DNA of 64,000 nucleotides from Sanghuangporus weigelae (Eukaryota; Basidiomycota; Agaricomycetes; Hymenochaetales; Hymenochaetaceae). The notes under the pieces were generated by a model. It saw only the letters and a program-made list of their open reading frames with translations. It was not told the DNA's origin and searched no databases. The DNA lies in the NCBI GenBank assembly GCA_033182465.1, contig CP137324.1, forward strand, positions 992,001 to 1,056,000. Reading direction: 5' to 3'. Made by a program: the position numbers and the translations under genes. Positions within the stretch are counted from its first letter, which is position 1, and every line of letters starts with the position of its first letter. Below are positions 22,716-34,851 of this stretch, one piece after another.

Positions 22716-25700
22716 CTAACTGCCTCCTGGACGAGTAGCAGGTACAGGAGTTGACTCCCATTCGTCTGAGTCCGGTGGTGGTAGATCAAGAGCTGGAGAC
22801 TTTCCTTTGTCTTGTGTCCTTTCCAATCCATATAACGTGCCTGAGGAAGCCTTTGGCGTCAGCATGGTGTCTTCGTCGATGCGCAGAGCTTCAAAGTTGA
22901 GAGAGAGCGTTCTAGAAATAGGAAAACAGATGTCAGGAATCCATGCCGATTAACGGATCAGGACAGGTGGAAAGCACACCGCATCTCGTCACGTCGGTAT
23001 CGGACCCACTCTTTGCAAGCTTCCCGGAACTGTGCGAGAATATTTAAGAGGTCATTATAAAACTAATGGGAGGATCGATCGTTAGCAGGATGCAAAGACT
23101 ACATTTAATGTACATCATTTACCTTTAGGCCCTCTTCGAGGTTGCGAACAATCTCGCGATATTTGTGATAGGCAAGATCAAGGGACTGTAGAGCATGTTC
23201 TCGCTCTTTAATAGAAGGATCATCTTGCCGTGATCGTATGAACTGCTCATGACGAGACTGAAAGGATAAGGATAAGAACACCTCGACTAGGGTCTAAAGC
23301 ATATAGGAAAGTACCTTAATCAAATCGGTCAAATCGATTTGTTTATCTGCACTCTCCTCAACGCCATCCTTGAACTTCTCATACTTGTTCATTTCTTGAT
23401 CAAGAGTGTTCTCAAAAATGGCGGGCTCAATTTCCGTCCAGCGCTCGACAGCAGCGGCCTCATGTATGATACGTGGCTGAATATCGTCGGCGTCTGCAAG
23501 CCGTCGTGCCCTCTGAACAAGTTGGGCTCGGGTTGTTCGCAAGTCATCCAGGGCCTCAAGATGTCCACGGAGTGCTCGCGCATGTATCTGGGTTTGCGCA
23601 TGGGCGGGATCCTTCCTTCCGCTTGCAGAAGCCGCGGTTGACGATGGTACCCAACGCTCCAATTCTTTCTGTTGATCATCAAAGTTGTTGATGAGCTACA
23701 AAACCTTCGAGTAGAGACCGGAACGTACTTCGTCCCAAGTTAATCGAGTAATCGGCTCCTCCCACTGTTCCCACTTGGCGCGAATCGTTTCGTCTGCCTC
23801 TGATGCCTGTTCAAGCATGGAACGATAGCGTCTTTCTTTATTTGTAAGACCGACATTGGCTTGGTATGAAGGTAAGCGGTCTAATCGCCTTCCTTGCCCT
23901 GCTGCATTCTTACGGACTCCCTCATCTTCCGACGCTTCCTGATCTAATATGTCCATTGCCTGCGGTGAAAGAGCGCTCAGCCAAGACCACTGAGTAGAAA
24001 TGAAGGTACTGCCTTACTTCATCAAGTATCTCTCTACAGCGTTCAGAAAGGTGCTCCGCATCCCCGATTGACGCATCGATACGTACTGTTCCATCTTCTA
24101 GCCGCACTTCCTCCGCCTTCCGGAGCAGGCTTGGCGGAAGACCGACGGGCTTATCAAGGGCTTCGAGAGAAGCTGGAAGGCTCAACTCCTGAAGCATGCT
24201 ATTTTTGTCGAACCAATCAGCCCGGAGGATGAGACAATTTACTAATGACTAAACGCACCGGTCCGCAAAGCCGTCGAGCTCTGCCACTCGACTGGATACC
24301 TCTTCTTGTAACCAGTTGTGCACTCGATCTTTGTATATCTCTGAAAATCCAAGTGAGACACGAAACAACTATCACTGCACGGATGACACAAACCGACAGC
24401 AACCTTAGCACCCCAGCTCACTAAATCACCGAAAATGACATCTTCATCGCCGACTGCAGATTTAGGATCCTGTAGGCTTGATGGCACGGCACTTTGCACC
24501 ATTGAAACGTCCTGGATCGAGGGGATGGCGGAAATCGATGGTACGTCTTGATGGTATATAAGATCATTGTCCCTTTCGGCACGAACGATGTTCTTCTCTA
24601 TTGCATCCAAGAGTGACTTTGTCGAGTAATTCGGTATGAAGGTATATTTTCTCACGTCACTAAGCTGCTCACCTTCACATCGTCCACGACAGGCCTAGCA
24701 ACATAAGCTCGACGAGCAATGTCATAACCTCTTTTGGCCAGAGTTTTCGCTTCCATCAAACGAGCAAGCTCATGTCCATAATTGTTTGACTCGAGATCAT
24801 CGACACTCTTACGGTATTGAGCGGCAGATTCGAAGTGATGCTGCTTCGCATCTATATGGGCTAGCCACTCCTACAACTCATTCAGCTCCTGAACAAAGTT
24901 GTGAATGAAGGATGTCCTTACCGACGGGAAAGCTCGGCTTGCTTTTGATTCTCGAATGGTGTTGGCGGATAGTCGGTAGAATGAGGCTACCTTTGAACTT
25001 TCAGTGAGAAACAAGTAATTGGCCAGGGAGTTTTCTTACCTTCGCCGCCAATTTGGCAACAATAATGTTCTTGTAATGATCTAAATCAGGTCATTAAACC
25101 GGAAAGGACGGCAGACAGGAGATGGTCAGTTTCTTACCCATAACAGCTCTTTGCCAAGCGTTTTCCTGGGCCTGGGCCAACATGAGGTATTCAAGGCCAC
25201 GGAGAAAGGGCTCTGATAGCTCGTCTATGCGAGCTTCCCGGTCCAAAGATTGAGTCAAAGCAGGTAGTGCTGACGAGATTAGAAAAGATAACGTTCCTGC
25301 TGCATGCTTACCAGCGGACATTAGCGCGTTGCCAATGGATACTCGCAGAAAGACTGAACTTTACCTGGTAGAATGCGCTTGCTCGTTTTATTCCTTCCGC
25401 ATGCGACCTATCTTCAGCAAGTGCTAACTGAGAGTACAGAGAGGCAAGATTGAATAGTAATGCGGCTCTCTCATAAGCGATGTTTGAGATTTCTATCCAG
25501 GTATCCGAGGGTTTCAATGCCGAGGAGTAAGTAAATGCTAGACCGATCTTTAGGGGTGCATAAAGTCTCATTATATGCCTAAAATTGCATCGTAATTAGA
25601 ACGCACATCGACAGGTAGCTTCGTCAAGACAAATGTCAGCTGTGCGCAATATCTTACTGACCACATAAGCTATCTGGATATATATCAAGAATGGACAAGG

Positions 25701-25906
25701 ACGTCTCACTTTATTATAGCCTGAATGCGCGAGACATGGACCAACTCGTTAGTCGCGTCTTTCCTCAACTGCTCCCACCGTTCTGTATCCCACTTGAATG
25801 CCTCTGGATGTGTATCGGGAAGATTGTTCTGAATATATTCGCGGACGCTTTGGCGTATAGATACTGGGGAGGTCTTCTTGAAAGGTATGGAAAGCTGGTT
25901 CGACAT
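22716..25906 (-). CDS. PalA/Rim20-like BRO1-domain protein (pH-response pathway)
   Basis: Scaffold of the ambient-pH (Pal/Rim) pathway that binds ESCRT-III and the RIM101/PacC factor at endosomes. Start ATG 25906 (MSNQLSIPFKKTSPVSIRQS), the classic BRO1-domain opening, followed by TDTHPEAFKW-like sequence (DTHPEAFKWDTERWEQLRK). The BRO1 core continues LKIGLAFTYSSALKPSDTW, AYERAALLFNLASLYSQLA, AGTLSFLISSALPAL and LMLAQAQENAWQRAV. The ALIX-type V region includes ILDQEASEDEGVRKNA and LDRLPSYQANVGLTNKERRY. The C-terminus is Pro/Asp-rich (DLPPPDSDEWESTPVPA) and stops at TAG 22718-22716. It has at least eight introns. PalA is preferred to vacuolar Bro1 because of the IPFKK start and the EASEDE segment. 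Confidence 0.85.
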
Positions 25907-26386
25907 GCTTGAAGACAGACGGAACCAGCCCTCGGATGAATCCAAGCCTTGAAGATTTGGAACGAAGCGAGAGACGGAAGATAAATGTAGACTTTGATTT
26001 CACAGCCTCTTATACTGTCGACCTAGTAGTCTTGGCGGGCAGAATTGGCTGTTCGAAGTTGAGGGCACGTGCCTATCCGCTCTTGTACGTCGCAAAAAAG
26101 TCCCAACTGATTGCAGCAGTGACGTTGAGGCCTCGAGCCGACTTGTGAGCCTCCGGACGCGTAGAAATATCGATATATAATTGAGGCGGAAAAAGGTAGG
26201 AGACTGAGCCGCAGTTGACTCGACATGGCAGGCAGGAGTCAGGACGCGTCTTGACCTTTTAGGGACGCGCCTTCACCTGCCTTTCATTCGCCTGCTTCTG
26301 CACACGACCCAGTCCTCACCGTAGCCTCTGCTCAACTCCTGCTTGTTTGAACAGTTTCTGATCTTTTTGATCGTCCAGGCGGCACT
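25907..26386. other. Divergent promoter region
   Basis: About 480 bp shared by the PalA-like gene and exportin-T. It contains repeated GGACGCG words at 26242 and 26262. No TATA box is evident, as is common for housekeeping genes. Confidence 0.4.
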
Positions 26387-29300
26387 ATGAGCGAAATCGA
26401 CCAGATCGCACAAGCAATCCTTGTCGCTTCAGACCCAGCACAGGCTAGTTTACATCAAGAAGCTCTACAGTTTGTACAAAACAGCTTGAAAAGTTCCCCT
26501 GAGCGATGGAGAATTGGTCTTGCACTCTTCGCAGATAGCAATCCCGATGGATCTCGAAAACACCAGCCTCAAGTTCGCTTTTATGGCTTGCGCGTACTGG
26601 AAGACTTTCTCGACAGTCGTTTCGACCCTCTGCCTCCAGATGCGTTTGAAACGCTTCGACAATCCCTCATGACGTACGTGCAGTCAGAATATGTACAAGG
26701 CACGGCGGAGGGCGGAGCACCATGTGAGTCTGTTGATCATGTACGCTTCCGAGTACTGATCTTGCCTGTATCTTTTCAGTTCTTCGAAATAAATTCTCGC
26801 ATACATTGTCTCTATTCTTCCTGTGCAGCTATCTTGAACAGTGGCCAACATTTTTCCCCGACTTCTTCTCCCTCATCCATGCCCCTTCAAACTCGGGATC
26901 ATCTGGGTACAATCCTCACGTATCCTTACTGCTCTTCCATTTGGTCCTCGAAATTTCAGGAGAGGTCGCGGATCAAATTCTAAAGGCTGCACGACAGCAC
27001 TCGAGTCAACGTCATTATCGAGACTCGAGAGTTCGCGACGCCGTACGTGAACGGGACGCAGGCAGAATCAATGAAGCGGTTCTGACCATTGTAGCGTACT
27101 CCGCACAGCAACTGGAAAATGTAAGGAAAGGCGCGACCACAGGCAATGTTGAGCGATTGACGGAAGTCGTGGATTGGGGCATAAGAACATTTGGTTCTTA
27201 CGTCGGTAAGTTTCAAAGTGCAACTTCTTTTGTCAAGGCTGGCATATAATATGCCAACCAATCAGGTTGGATCGATATTAATCTCACTGTCACCCCGACA
27301 ACGATTCAATTATTGTTCTCGCTCCTTTCGGACCCTTCATTGCCGATTCGACTGGCTACGTCTGTCGCTCTTCTGCGTATGGTTTCAAAGGGTTTGAAAG
27401 AACCAGGTGACAAAATTCAATTGTTGAAAGTACTCTCTCTGGGTCAGGTATTAGCAACTTTAGAAGACAAAACACGACAACAGCAAATAGCTCGAGAGGG
27501 GGATGTAGATGAGGGAGAAGAATCTTACCGAGAAGCCTTGGGTCGTCTTCTCAATGCCTTGGGCCTTGAGCTCGTAAAATTGGCGGAAGATGTAAGCGTG
27601 CTTTTATAATTGCTTATATCTGCTGTTACTAAGACTGCTCCTAGCCTAATGCTTCAGATGGCATCAAAGCCGAGTCCATGTCAATGCTTTCCGAACTACG
27701 TCCAACTTTACTACGATTCCTAGCCGATCCTTATGACGACACGACATCAACCGTTTTCCCTCTGCTTTCAAATATTCTCGGACCGGTAAGGCTGCATAAT
27801 CCTTTGAAATGGAATTTAGAACTGAATGATGTACACTGGATGTTTAGCTGAAGAAAGTAAAACGCTTGTCCCCTCATGAAATCACAGACGACACACGCAC
27901 TTTCGTGTCTTCAACCCTTGCTGTGATCCTCCAGAAGATGAAATGGGATGAAGAACTAGACCCGGATGACATGGACGAGGATGATAGACTTGCCTTTGAG
28001 ACTTTACGGAAAGTGGGTGCTTTTGCGTAAAGACATGGAATGGCGCTCAGACCTGATATCTCAGGGAGACCTCCGTACTCATTTGGACGCTATATTCACA
28101 ATTGACCAAGATATGGCCATTACTGCGATACGCACCCTTGTCCTCGATACCTTAGCGGCTTATGAAACGGGATCCCAAGTCAAATGGAGCGAAGCGGAAC
28201 TCGCAATATATCTCATCTACATATTTGGAGAAGCAAACAAATGTAAGTATAATTATTTGGCCTCAGTCCGTCATTGCTTATCTGTCACCTTAGCTGGAGG
28301 TAAAGGGCGGGCAGCTTTCTGCCAAGCCCCGCCAGTGGCGAAGGAACTGAGGAAGGGGACTGATTACTCAGAATACCAGCTGACGACTCACGGCGAGATG
28401 CTTATGGCACTCATACGTTCGAACATTTGCGCGTATCCGAATAATGCTGTTGCGATTCAGTTTTTCGAGACCTGTGCGAGATACAGTGACTTCTTCAAAG
28501 TTCGAAAAGAATGCATCATTCCCTTGTTGGAAGCAATGGTCGGACCGAGGTATGCTCGCTCAATTTTTCCTGTAGTTAGTCTGTAATCTCTGAACCTTTC
28601 ATTAGAGGAATCCATAATCCCAGTACATCCACCCGATCTCGTCTATTTTACTTGTTCTACAAGTTCATTAAGGAAGATCGGAGCGATATCTCGGTGGACC
28701 TTGTAGGCACACTTCTTAATGGAGTGAGAGATCTACTGGTTATCGAGGTGGAGCTTCCTGAATTGGAGAACCCCGCCGAGGACGACCTGCTGACGGAAAC
28801 AATCAAGAACCCCGGTATCTTCGACTCCCAGCTCCACCTCTTCGAGGTCGTCGGTTTACTCGTGTCTTTGTGCTTCAAGAATGCCGACGAGCACGTGGCG
28901 CTTCTGTTGAGTTTCGTACAACCTCTTCTCGACGAGCTAGAGGCGAATCTCCAGGCTATCAAGAGTCCACAAGACGTCGTCCAGATTGTCAAGGTACATC
29001 ATGTCATGATGGCGCTAGGCAGCATCGCAAAAGGGTATCCCGAAGTCCCACAGCCTATTCCAGAAGGCTACATTCTTCCTCCAATCTCCGTCTTCCGGCA
29101 GATGACACAGGCCATTGTGGTCTCTCTGCATGCGATGAGCGGCTTCAAGCCCGTGCGAGACGCGGCACGCTTTGCCTTTGCACGTATGGTTGCTACGACT
29201 GGGTCGCACATCACCGACTTCATACCGGAGATGATGTCAAGTCTACTCGCCCATTTCGAGCTGACGGAGCTTGTCGATTTCATGAACTTCATTAGCTTGC

Positions 29301-30086
29301 TCATGCATCGGTTGGGCCCAGAGATGTCAAACGTGCTAAACCAACTCGTCATGCCCTTGCATGCTCGAATCATGGAGTTGCTTGCAAGCCCCATTACCGG
29401 AACGGATGACCGAGTGACGCACGGAGACACGAAGAGGGCTTATCTAGCTTTCCTCAATAATATCCTTTCGAACAAATTGCATGCCATCCTGATCTCTGAA
29501 GGTATGTGTGCCGTATTTTGGAATCATATATGTCATCACCTTTCTTCTTAGCCAATCAGCCTCACTTTGTCCCTCTTCTGGAAGCGGTGATGAGTCTAGC
29601 AGAAGACGTTTCAGATCCCGCTGCTCAGCGTCTCGCTTTCTCTTTCCTTGGACGGTGTGTGAACATATGGGGACAAGCCAACGTGGTGAACGGCAATGCA
29701 GAGCATACCGGGCAAAGTCTTCCTGGCTTCGAGACTTTCATTTATGATCGTCTCATTCCTTTGGCAATCTCTGTTCCTTCTCAGCCGTCCTTCAACATCA
29801 AAGACGGGCAGATGCTCACGGTATGGCACTGTATATTTGTTCCTCATGTTACTCGAAGCTGATTGATAAACTATAGGTATCTCACGAGATCGCCAATTTC
29901 CTTCAGATTGTTGCAAAAGCCCGTGGAGAGGAAGCGTTCCAGTTCTTCGTCACTGCATTTCTTCCTTCACAAGGTTGCCCACCCGAAGTATCAGTAGAGT
30001 TCGCAACAAAACTACGGGACCTCGATTCAAAAATATTTCGGAAATATTTCTCCGACTTCATCCGTGCTTCCAAGACCGGAAGTTAA
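26387..30086 (+). CDS. LOS1: Exportin-T (tRNA exportin, Los1 type)
   Basis: Importin-beta-family receptor that carries mature tRNAs out of the nucleus with Ran-GTP. Start ATG 26387 (MSEIDQIAQAILVASD). The N-terminal HEAT region reads PQVRFYGLRVLEDFLDSRF. After the first intron (donor GTGAGT at 26725) it continues PFLRNKFSHTLSLFFLCSYL and EQWPTFFPDFFSL, the Xpo1-like domain signature. Later exons keep the all-helical pattern, for example ADEHVALLLSFVQPLLDEL and VNGNAEHTGQSLPGFETFIY. The end FFVTAFLPSQG...FIRASKTGS stops at TAA 30084-30086. The coding length of about 1,000 residues suits the family. It lies in tandem with cullin-3, 470 bp upstream. Confidence 0.88.
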
Positions 30087-30557
30087 CTGTGGAAGCGAAT
30101 ACATTAACCATATGATGTTCATGACCTGACGGAATAATCGTAGCTATCTGTATCTGACAAAGAGTTACTCATCAATAGTATTGTACCAGGGGTTCGCATA
30201 CTTTATTACCGTTCTTTGTTGTCTATCTGCTTTCTTGCCGTTCTCTATCATACTTGATCTGGCCGTAGATGATTTAGCCTTGCGTTTCTGCATGTTGAGT
30301 TTTGTATGTAGGAAGAGCAAAGTAATGTTTACATAATCTTATATCCTACATCACTTAGCCTCACGTGACACATGCAACCTGAACTTGAACTTGAGCACAG
30401 CTCGGAGTTAACTTGTTTTGCTACACTTACATATCTATGGCAAGTTCTGGTGCGTTTGATGGTTATAGATGATAGAAACACGGCTGATAATGAACGATAG
30501 TTCCACGGAAGGTGAAGACGAAGATAGTGAGCACAAATAGTTCATTTCATTTCATAT
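30087..30557. other. Intergenic between exportin-T and cullin-3
   Basis: About 470 bp. It should contain the exportin-T 3' end and the cullin promoter. A short upstream frame from ATG 30490 (MNDSSTEGEDEDSEHK) ends at TAG 30538 before the cullin start and may be a uORF if transcribed. Confidence 0.4.
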
Positions 30558-33473
30558 ATGCCTTTGACCATTCCTGTACCTCGGACTAAAGAGACCACCA
30601 CGAAAGGTAAGAGTTTGCTATTGTTGCTGCGACGCGTTTTGAGTAAGACATTAAGACATTCGCCTCAGCATGTCCCAGACACCTCCGTGACGGAGACTTG
30701 GACAGCCTTTAGCAAGGCTATCCGAGAAATCCATAACCACAATGCATCCAACCTTTCCTTTGAAGAGAATTACCGCTTCGCTTACAATCTTGTCCTTCAC
30801 AAGCAAGGAAAGCTGCTTTATGAAGGCGTTCAGGGACTCATTTCCGAGAATATCGACAGGTTAGCCGAAACGGTGGTGAAGCCAGCATTCTCTTCCCCAG
30901 TATCGGGTGATCCTGCACAGAAGAGCCAGGAAGTTGAACGCTTCCTTAAAGCCGTTAGAGAGAGCTGGGACGATCATAAGGGGAGCATGTCTAAACTTCG
31001 GGACCTTCTCAAATACATGGTATGTGCTTCTGTATGATTTATTAAGTCCACAGGAATGCTGAATGCATGTCATGTGGACCAGGATCGTGTCTACAGTCCG
31101 AATGCTGGAGTACCTGTCATATGGGACGCGGGCATGAATTTGTTCCTTACCCGTATGATCAAATCTCCGATCAAGGAGCACATCATCAATGCTATTCTCA
31201 ATCAGATTGAGATCGACCGTGAGGGCTACGCTATTAATCGATCAGCCGTGAAGAGCTGCGTGGATATACTCTTAGCATTGCGCTACGAGAGCGAAACAGG
31301 GCCTGTGTCCATCTATAAAACTGATATTGAACCTGCGGTGCTGAGAGACAGCGAAGCTTACTACAAACGAGAAGGCGAAAGGTTGATCAGTTCTTGTGAC
31401 AGCGCGGAATATCTGAGACGAGTGAGTGACTCCTTCGTCGCGCCATCGCTTCTCTTTCATCACTTGTACTGCAGGCCGAGGAACGATTCGTCCAAGAAGA
31501 AGCACGCGCCCACCATTATCTTTCCTCCCAGACTGCTACGCCTCTTCGTCAAATTCTTGAAGATACTCTTTTGTCACCTCATCTTTTATCGATCATCACC
31601 AAAACTAACTCCGGTCTGGATTATATGCTTGACCTCGATCAAAAGGAGAACCTTGCTCGGCTATATCGTCTGTTTACAATGGTTCCTGCTGGTCGCAATA
31701 CTTTACGACGCGCACTGAAGGAATCTATTCTGCGGAGAGGATTGGAAATCAATCACGCTTATGAAGACGAGGTAGCACAAAGCAACATGGCCATTGTCGA
31801 CGATCCAAAGGGGAAAGGCAAGGCACGAAGTACCGCAGCACCAGCGGATATTGCTTCCAGATGGGTGGAAGATGTTCTTAATCTGAAGGACAAGTTTGAC
31901 CAGTTCTGGAAGCATTGCTTTGATGGTGATCGCGAGTTCGAGACATCTTGTAATGAAGTACGTGCTGTACCATTTCCGCAAATATGCGCTCATCCTCCCT
32001 AGGCTTTCGAAACTTTCATCAATCGCAACAAGCAAGCAGCCGAATACATTTCCTTGTTCATCGATGAGAATCTAAAGAAGGGTCTGAAAGGAGTACGCCT
32101 ATTTCACTACTACGACTCTATTCAACTGATCATCGGAATTTTAGAAAACAGATCAGGAGGTTGATATCGTCCTGGATAAAACAGTTACGGTCTTCCGCTA
32201 TATTACAGACAAGGATGTCTTCGAGCGCTATTATAAGCTGCACCTTGCTAAACGTCTTCTCCATAACCGCTCGGTATCAGATGATGCCGAGCGTGGAATG
32301 CTTGCGAAACTCAAAATTGAATGCGGTTTCCACTTCACTCAGAAACTGGAGGGAATGTTCAACGACATGAAAGTATCCGCGGATACAATGGAAGCGTATA
32401 AGAAGCACGTTTCCAAGAACATGGTGAGCTCCCGTATAGTAATCTAAGTTTGTGCAATGTTCTCAATACTATGTGTCAGTCTCCCGAGATAGAAATGTCT
32501 GTGACTATTTTAACGTCGAACGCGTGGCCAAGTGCTATGACATCTCAATCGCCAACATGCATTCTGCCAAACAACATGCAAAGCTCCGCAAATCACTTTC
32601 AGATGTTCTATTTATCTCGACATACAGGCAGAAAGCTTACTTGGCAACTTTCGCTCGGTAATGTCGACATGAGGATTGCCTTCAAAAGCCGAAAGCACGA
32701 CTTAAACGTTTCGACGCTTGCTTTGGTAATCCTTCTTCTGTTCGAGGACCTTGGCGACGGGGAATTTTTATCATACGAGGTAAATTTGTCCCAGCCCAGG
32801 AGTGATTTCGCTAAACTAATTTTCATGTCTTTCAGGAAATTCAGGGCGCCACTGACATTCCCGAGCTAGAGCTGAAACGTCAACTTCAATCTCTTGCATG
32901 TGCAAAATTCAAGGTCCTTAGGAAACACCCGCCCTCTCGGGATATCAGCCAAGATGACTCCTTTTCTTTCAATGCCGATTTCTCAGCGCCTATGCAACGT
33001 ATTAAGATCAACACAATTTCTGTGACGACGAGGATAGAAACTCCCGAGGAACGCAAAGAAACATTGGATCGTGTTGATGAAGAGCGAAAACATCAAACCG
33101 ACGTGAGTGTCTAAGTGATCAATACGGCATCTGGTTTCGGGATGACTTACGTCCTTGAACAACAGGCATGCATTGTTCGCGTCATGAAGAATAGGAAGCA
33201 TATGTCCCATAACGACCTAATCAATGAGGTCACTAGGCAGCTTGCCAGTCGCTTCTCACCTCAACCTTTAGGGATAAAGAAACGCATCGAGAGTCTGATT
33301 GAGGTCAGTAGCCCTTCCTTGTCTCGAAAATCCAGGCGCACAAACTAAGTATCTCGCAACCGAACAGAGGGAATATCTAGAAAGATGTGAAGATAAAAAG
33401 TCATATAATTACCTAGTAAGTTAGTCTAGTGGGAGTGTCTATGCCTTTTTCCTGACAAAAACGATAGGCATAG
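30558..33473 (+). CDS. Cullin-3 type ubiquitin-ligase scaffold
   Basis: Scaffold of a RING E3 ligase that binds BTB adaptors at the N-terminus and Rbx1 at the C-terminus. Start ATG 30558 ([16 protein letters not shown]); an intron with a GTAAGA donor precedes [11 protein letters not shown]. The N-terminal cullin repeat reads [19 protein letters not shown], the cullin-3 hallmark. The cullin homology domain reads [14 protein letters not shown] and [19 protein letters not shown] (two halves of one block). The neddylation helix is [20 protein letters not shown], with the modifiable Lys in VMKNRK. A final 52-nt intron (33416-33467, GTAAGT...GATAG) joins YNYL to a tiny exon coding Ala and TAG, giving the canonical YNYLA end. 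Without that splice the protein would end YNYLVS at 33424. Confidence 0.9.
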
Positions 33474-33750
33474 TAGTCCTGTTTCTTCATCATTGTTTGC
33501 AATACTACCTTCTCACCGTTACTTATGACATCATTATTCTGGTCCTTTCTCGTTCTTATCTTACCTTGCAATCCCTCGCACGCGTCGTTTATAGTCATTC
33601 GTTCATCGACGCATTAATTAGGATACAGCTATGGCGATACATCGAAACGAGTATAGCTAACGGAAGTCCATCCCAAGAAGTAGCGAGAAACAAAATAGTC
33701 CGTGAGGTAAGAGGAATTAGTTCGAACTATTTACAACTACTATGGGTCCC

Positions 33751-34549
33751 TTACGAGCTAGAGGTCGAGTTTGACGCGGCGCTCTTGGTGGAGTTAGCTG
33801 CCTGCTTCGCCATGTCCTGTGCCTTCTTGACAGAGTCGGGAGATTTCGAATCATCCCAGTTGTTCCCGCCGACAGCGACGGTATTGTTACCAACTTCCGA
33901 ACCCTTAAACCCAAGGTTACTCGTGCTGAGCGAACCGTCTGAGTTGACGATTTGACCGAGCAAGCCAGCGATGTTAGAATCGAAGCCAGCCGAACGGCTG
34001 GAAAGATGACCGATCTCATTGCTGAAGGACGAGATGATACTGGAAGCCTGTTGGACGACGATTGTCTGTACTTCAACCTCGCACACCTGTTCAAGAAGGA
34101 TCCTACACAGGGGAAAGTCATGTAAGTATTCAGCTTTTTACGTATTGAGCTTCTCATCGGGGTGAACCCACCTCTTCATGACTTCCGTGAGGATCACAAG
34201 CTTCTGCTGGACGATCTCGATCTCCTGGGTCTGGCAAACGACCTGCTCCCGCTGTTCAATAATCGTCTGGACGTTCAAAGAGCTGTCGAAATTGCTGCCG
34301 CCGAAGAAGTCGTCAAAGTTGCTCATTTGGGATAAACCCAAATAATTGTCGAAGGATGGGACAGATACAACCGACGAAGACTCGGTGCGGCGCGCTTCAC
34401 CACGAAGTAAGTCTTCTCGGTTCAGAGCACAAAGATGTGTTGTAGTTACCTAGTTCAGCAGAGGGCCAGAAATTGACGGGCTTTGCCATAATCCCAGAAG
34501 CGCCAATGGCGACGACAGCAGCGGAAGCAAATATGGACTTTGCGAACAT
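33751..34549 (-). CDS. Small secreted orphan protein
   Basis: Start ATG 34549: MFAKSIFASAAVVAIGASGI, a clear signal peptide, probably cut near IMA-KP. After an intron the protein reads GLSQMSNFDDFFGGSNFDSS, then a helical Gln/Glu/Val-rich block with QREQVVCQTQEIEIVQQKL, then CEVEVQTIVVQQASSIISSF. It ends in a Ser/Asn-rich tail (TSSS) at TAA 33753-33751. The two Cys (VVCQTQE and QVCEVE) may form a disulfide. It resembles lineage-restricted secreted proteins seen in mushrooms, with no known function. Its 3' end faces the cullin gene 277 bp away. Confidence 0.72.
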
Positions 34550-34836
34550 TTTGAGATATCGTTAGAGCTGTGAAAGTTGCCTCGAAAGCGTTCAACAAAG
34601 TGGTCTCTTAAGATATTCGTGAGCAATGTAATGCGACACGAAAGCAAGGAGGAATTACAACTCACAAGGGGTCAACCCGTAACGAAAGTGAACAAAAAGT
34701 GAAGGATGGACGAACGAACGAGAACAAACGAAAAAAGTAGAGAAGAAAGCGAAAGGCAAAGGCGACCAGGCCAAGAGACTTCGAAGAACGAAAAGGGGCG
34801 AGAGTGAAGTGACTTGAAACCTTCCCCATCTTCCTG

Positions 34837-34851
34837 TATTTAAGCTATTGG
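34837..34851 (-). promoter_or_regulatory. CCAAT box and TATA-like element of secreted-protein gene
   Basis: On the minus strand the sequence reads CCAATAGCTTAAATA at 34851-34837, about 290 bp upstream of the ATG at 34549. The spacing between the two elements is only a few bases, so both may not function together. Confidence 0.35.

Noticed and set aside
30606-30678. Reading through the first cullin intron, which keeps the frame open
   Set aside because: The segment has a GTAAGA donor and a CCCAG acceptor, and its translation ([11 protein letters not shown]) is foreign to cullin N-termini.
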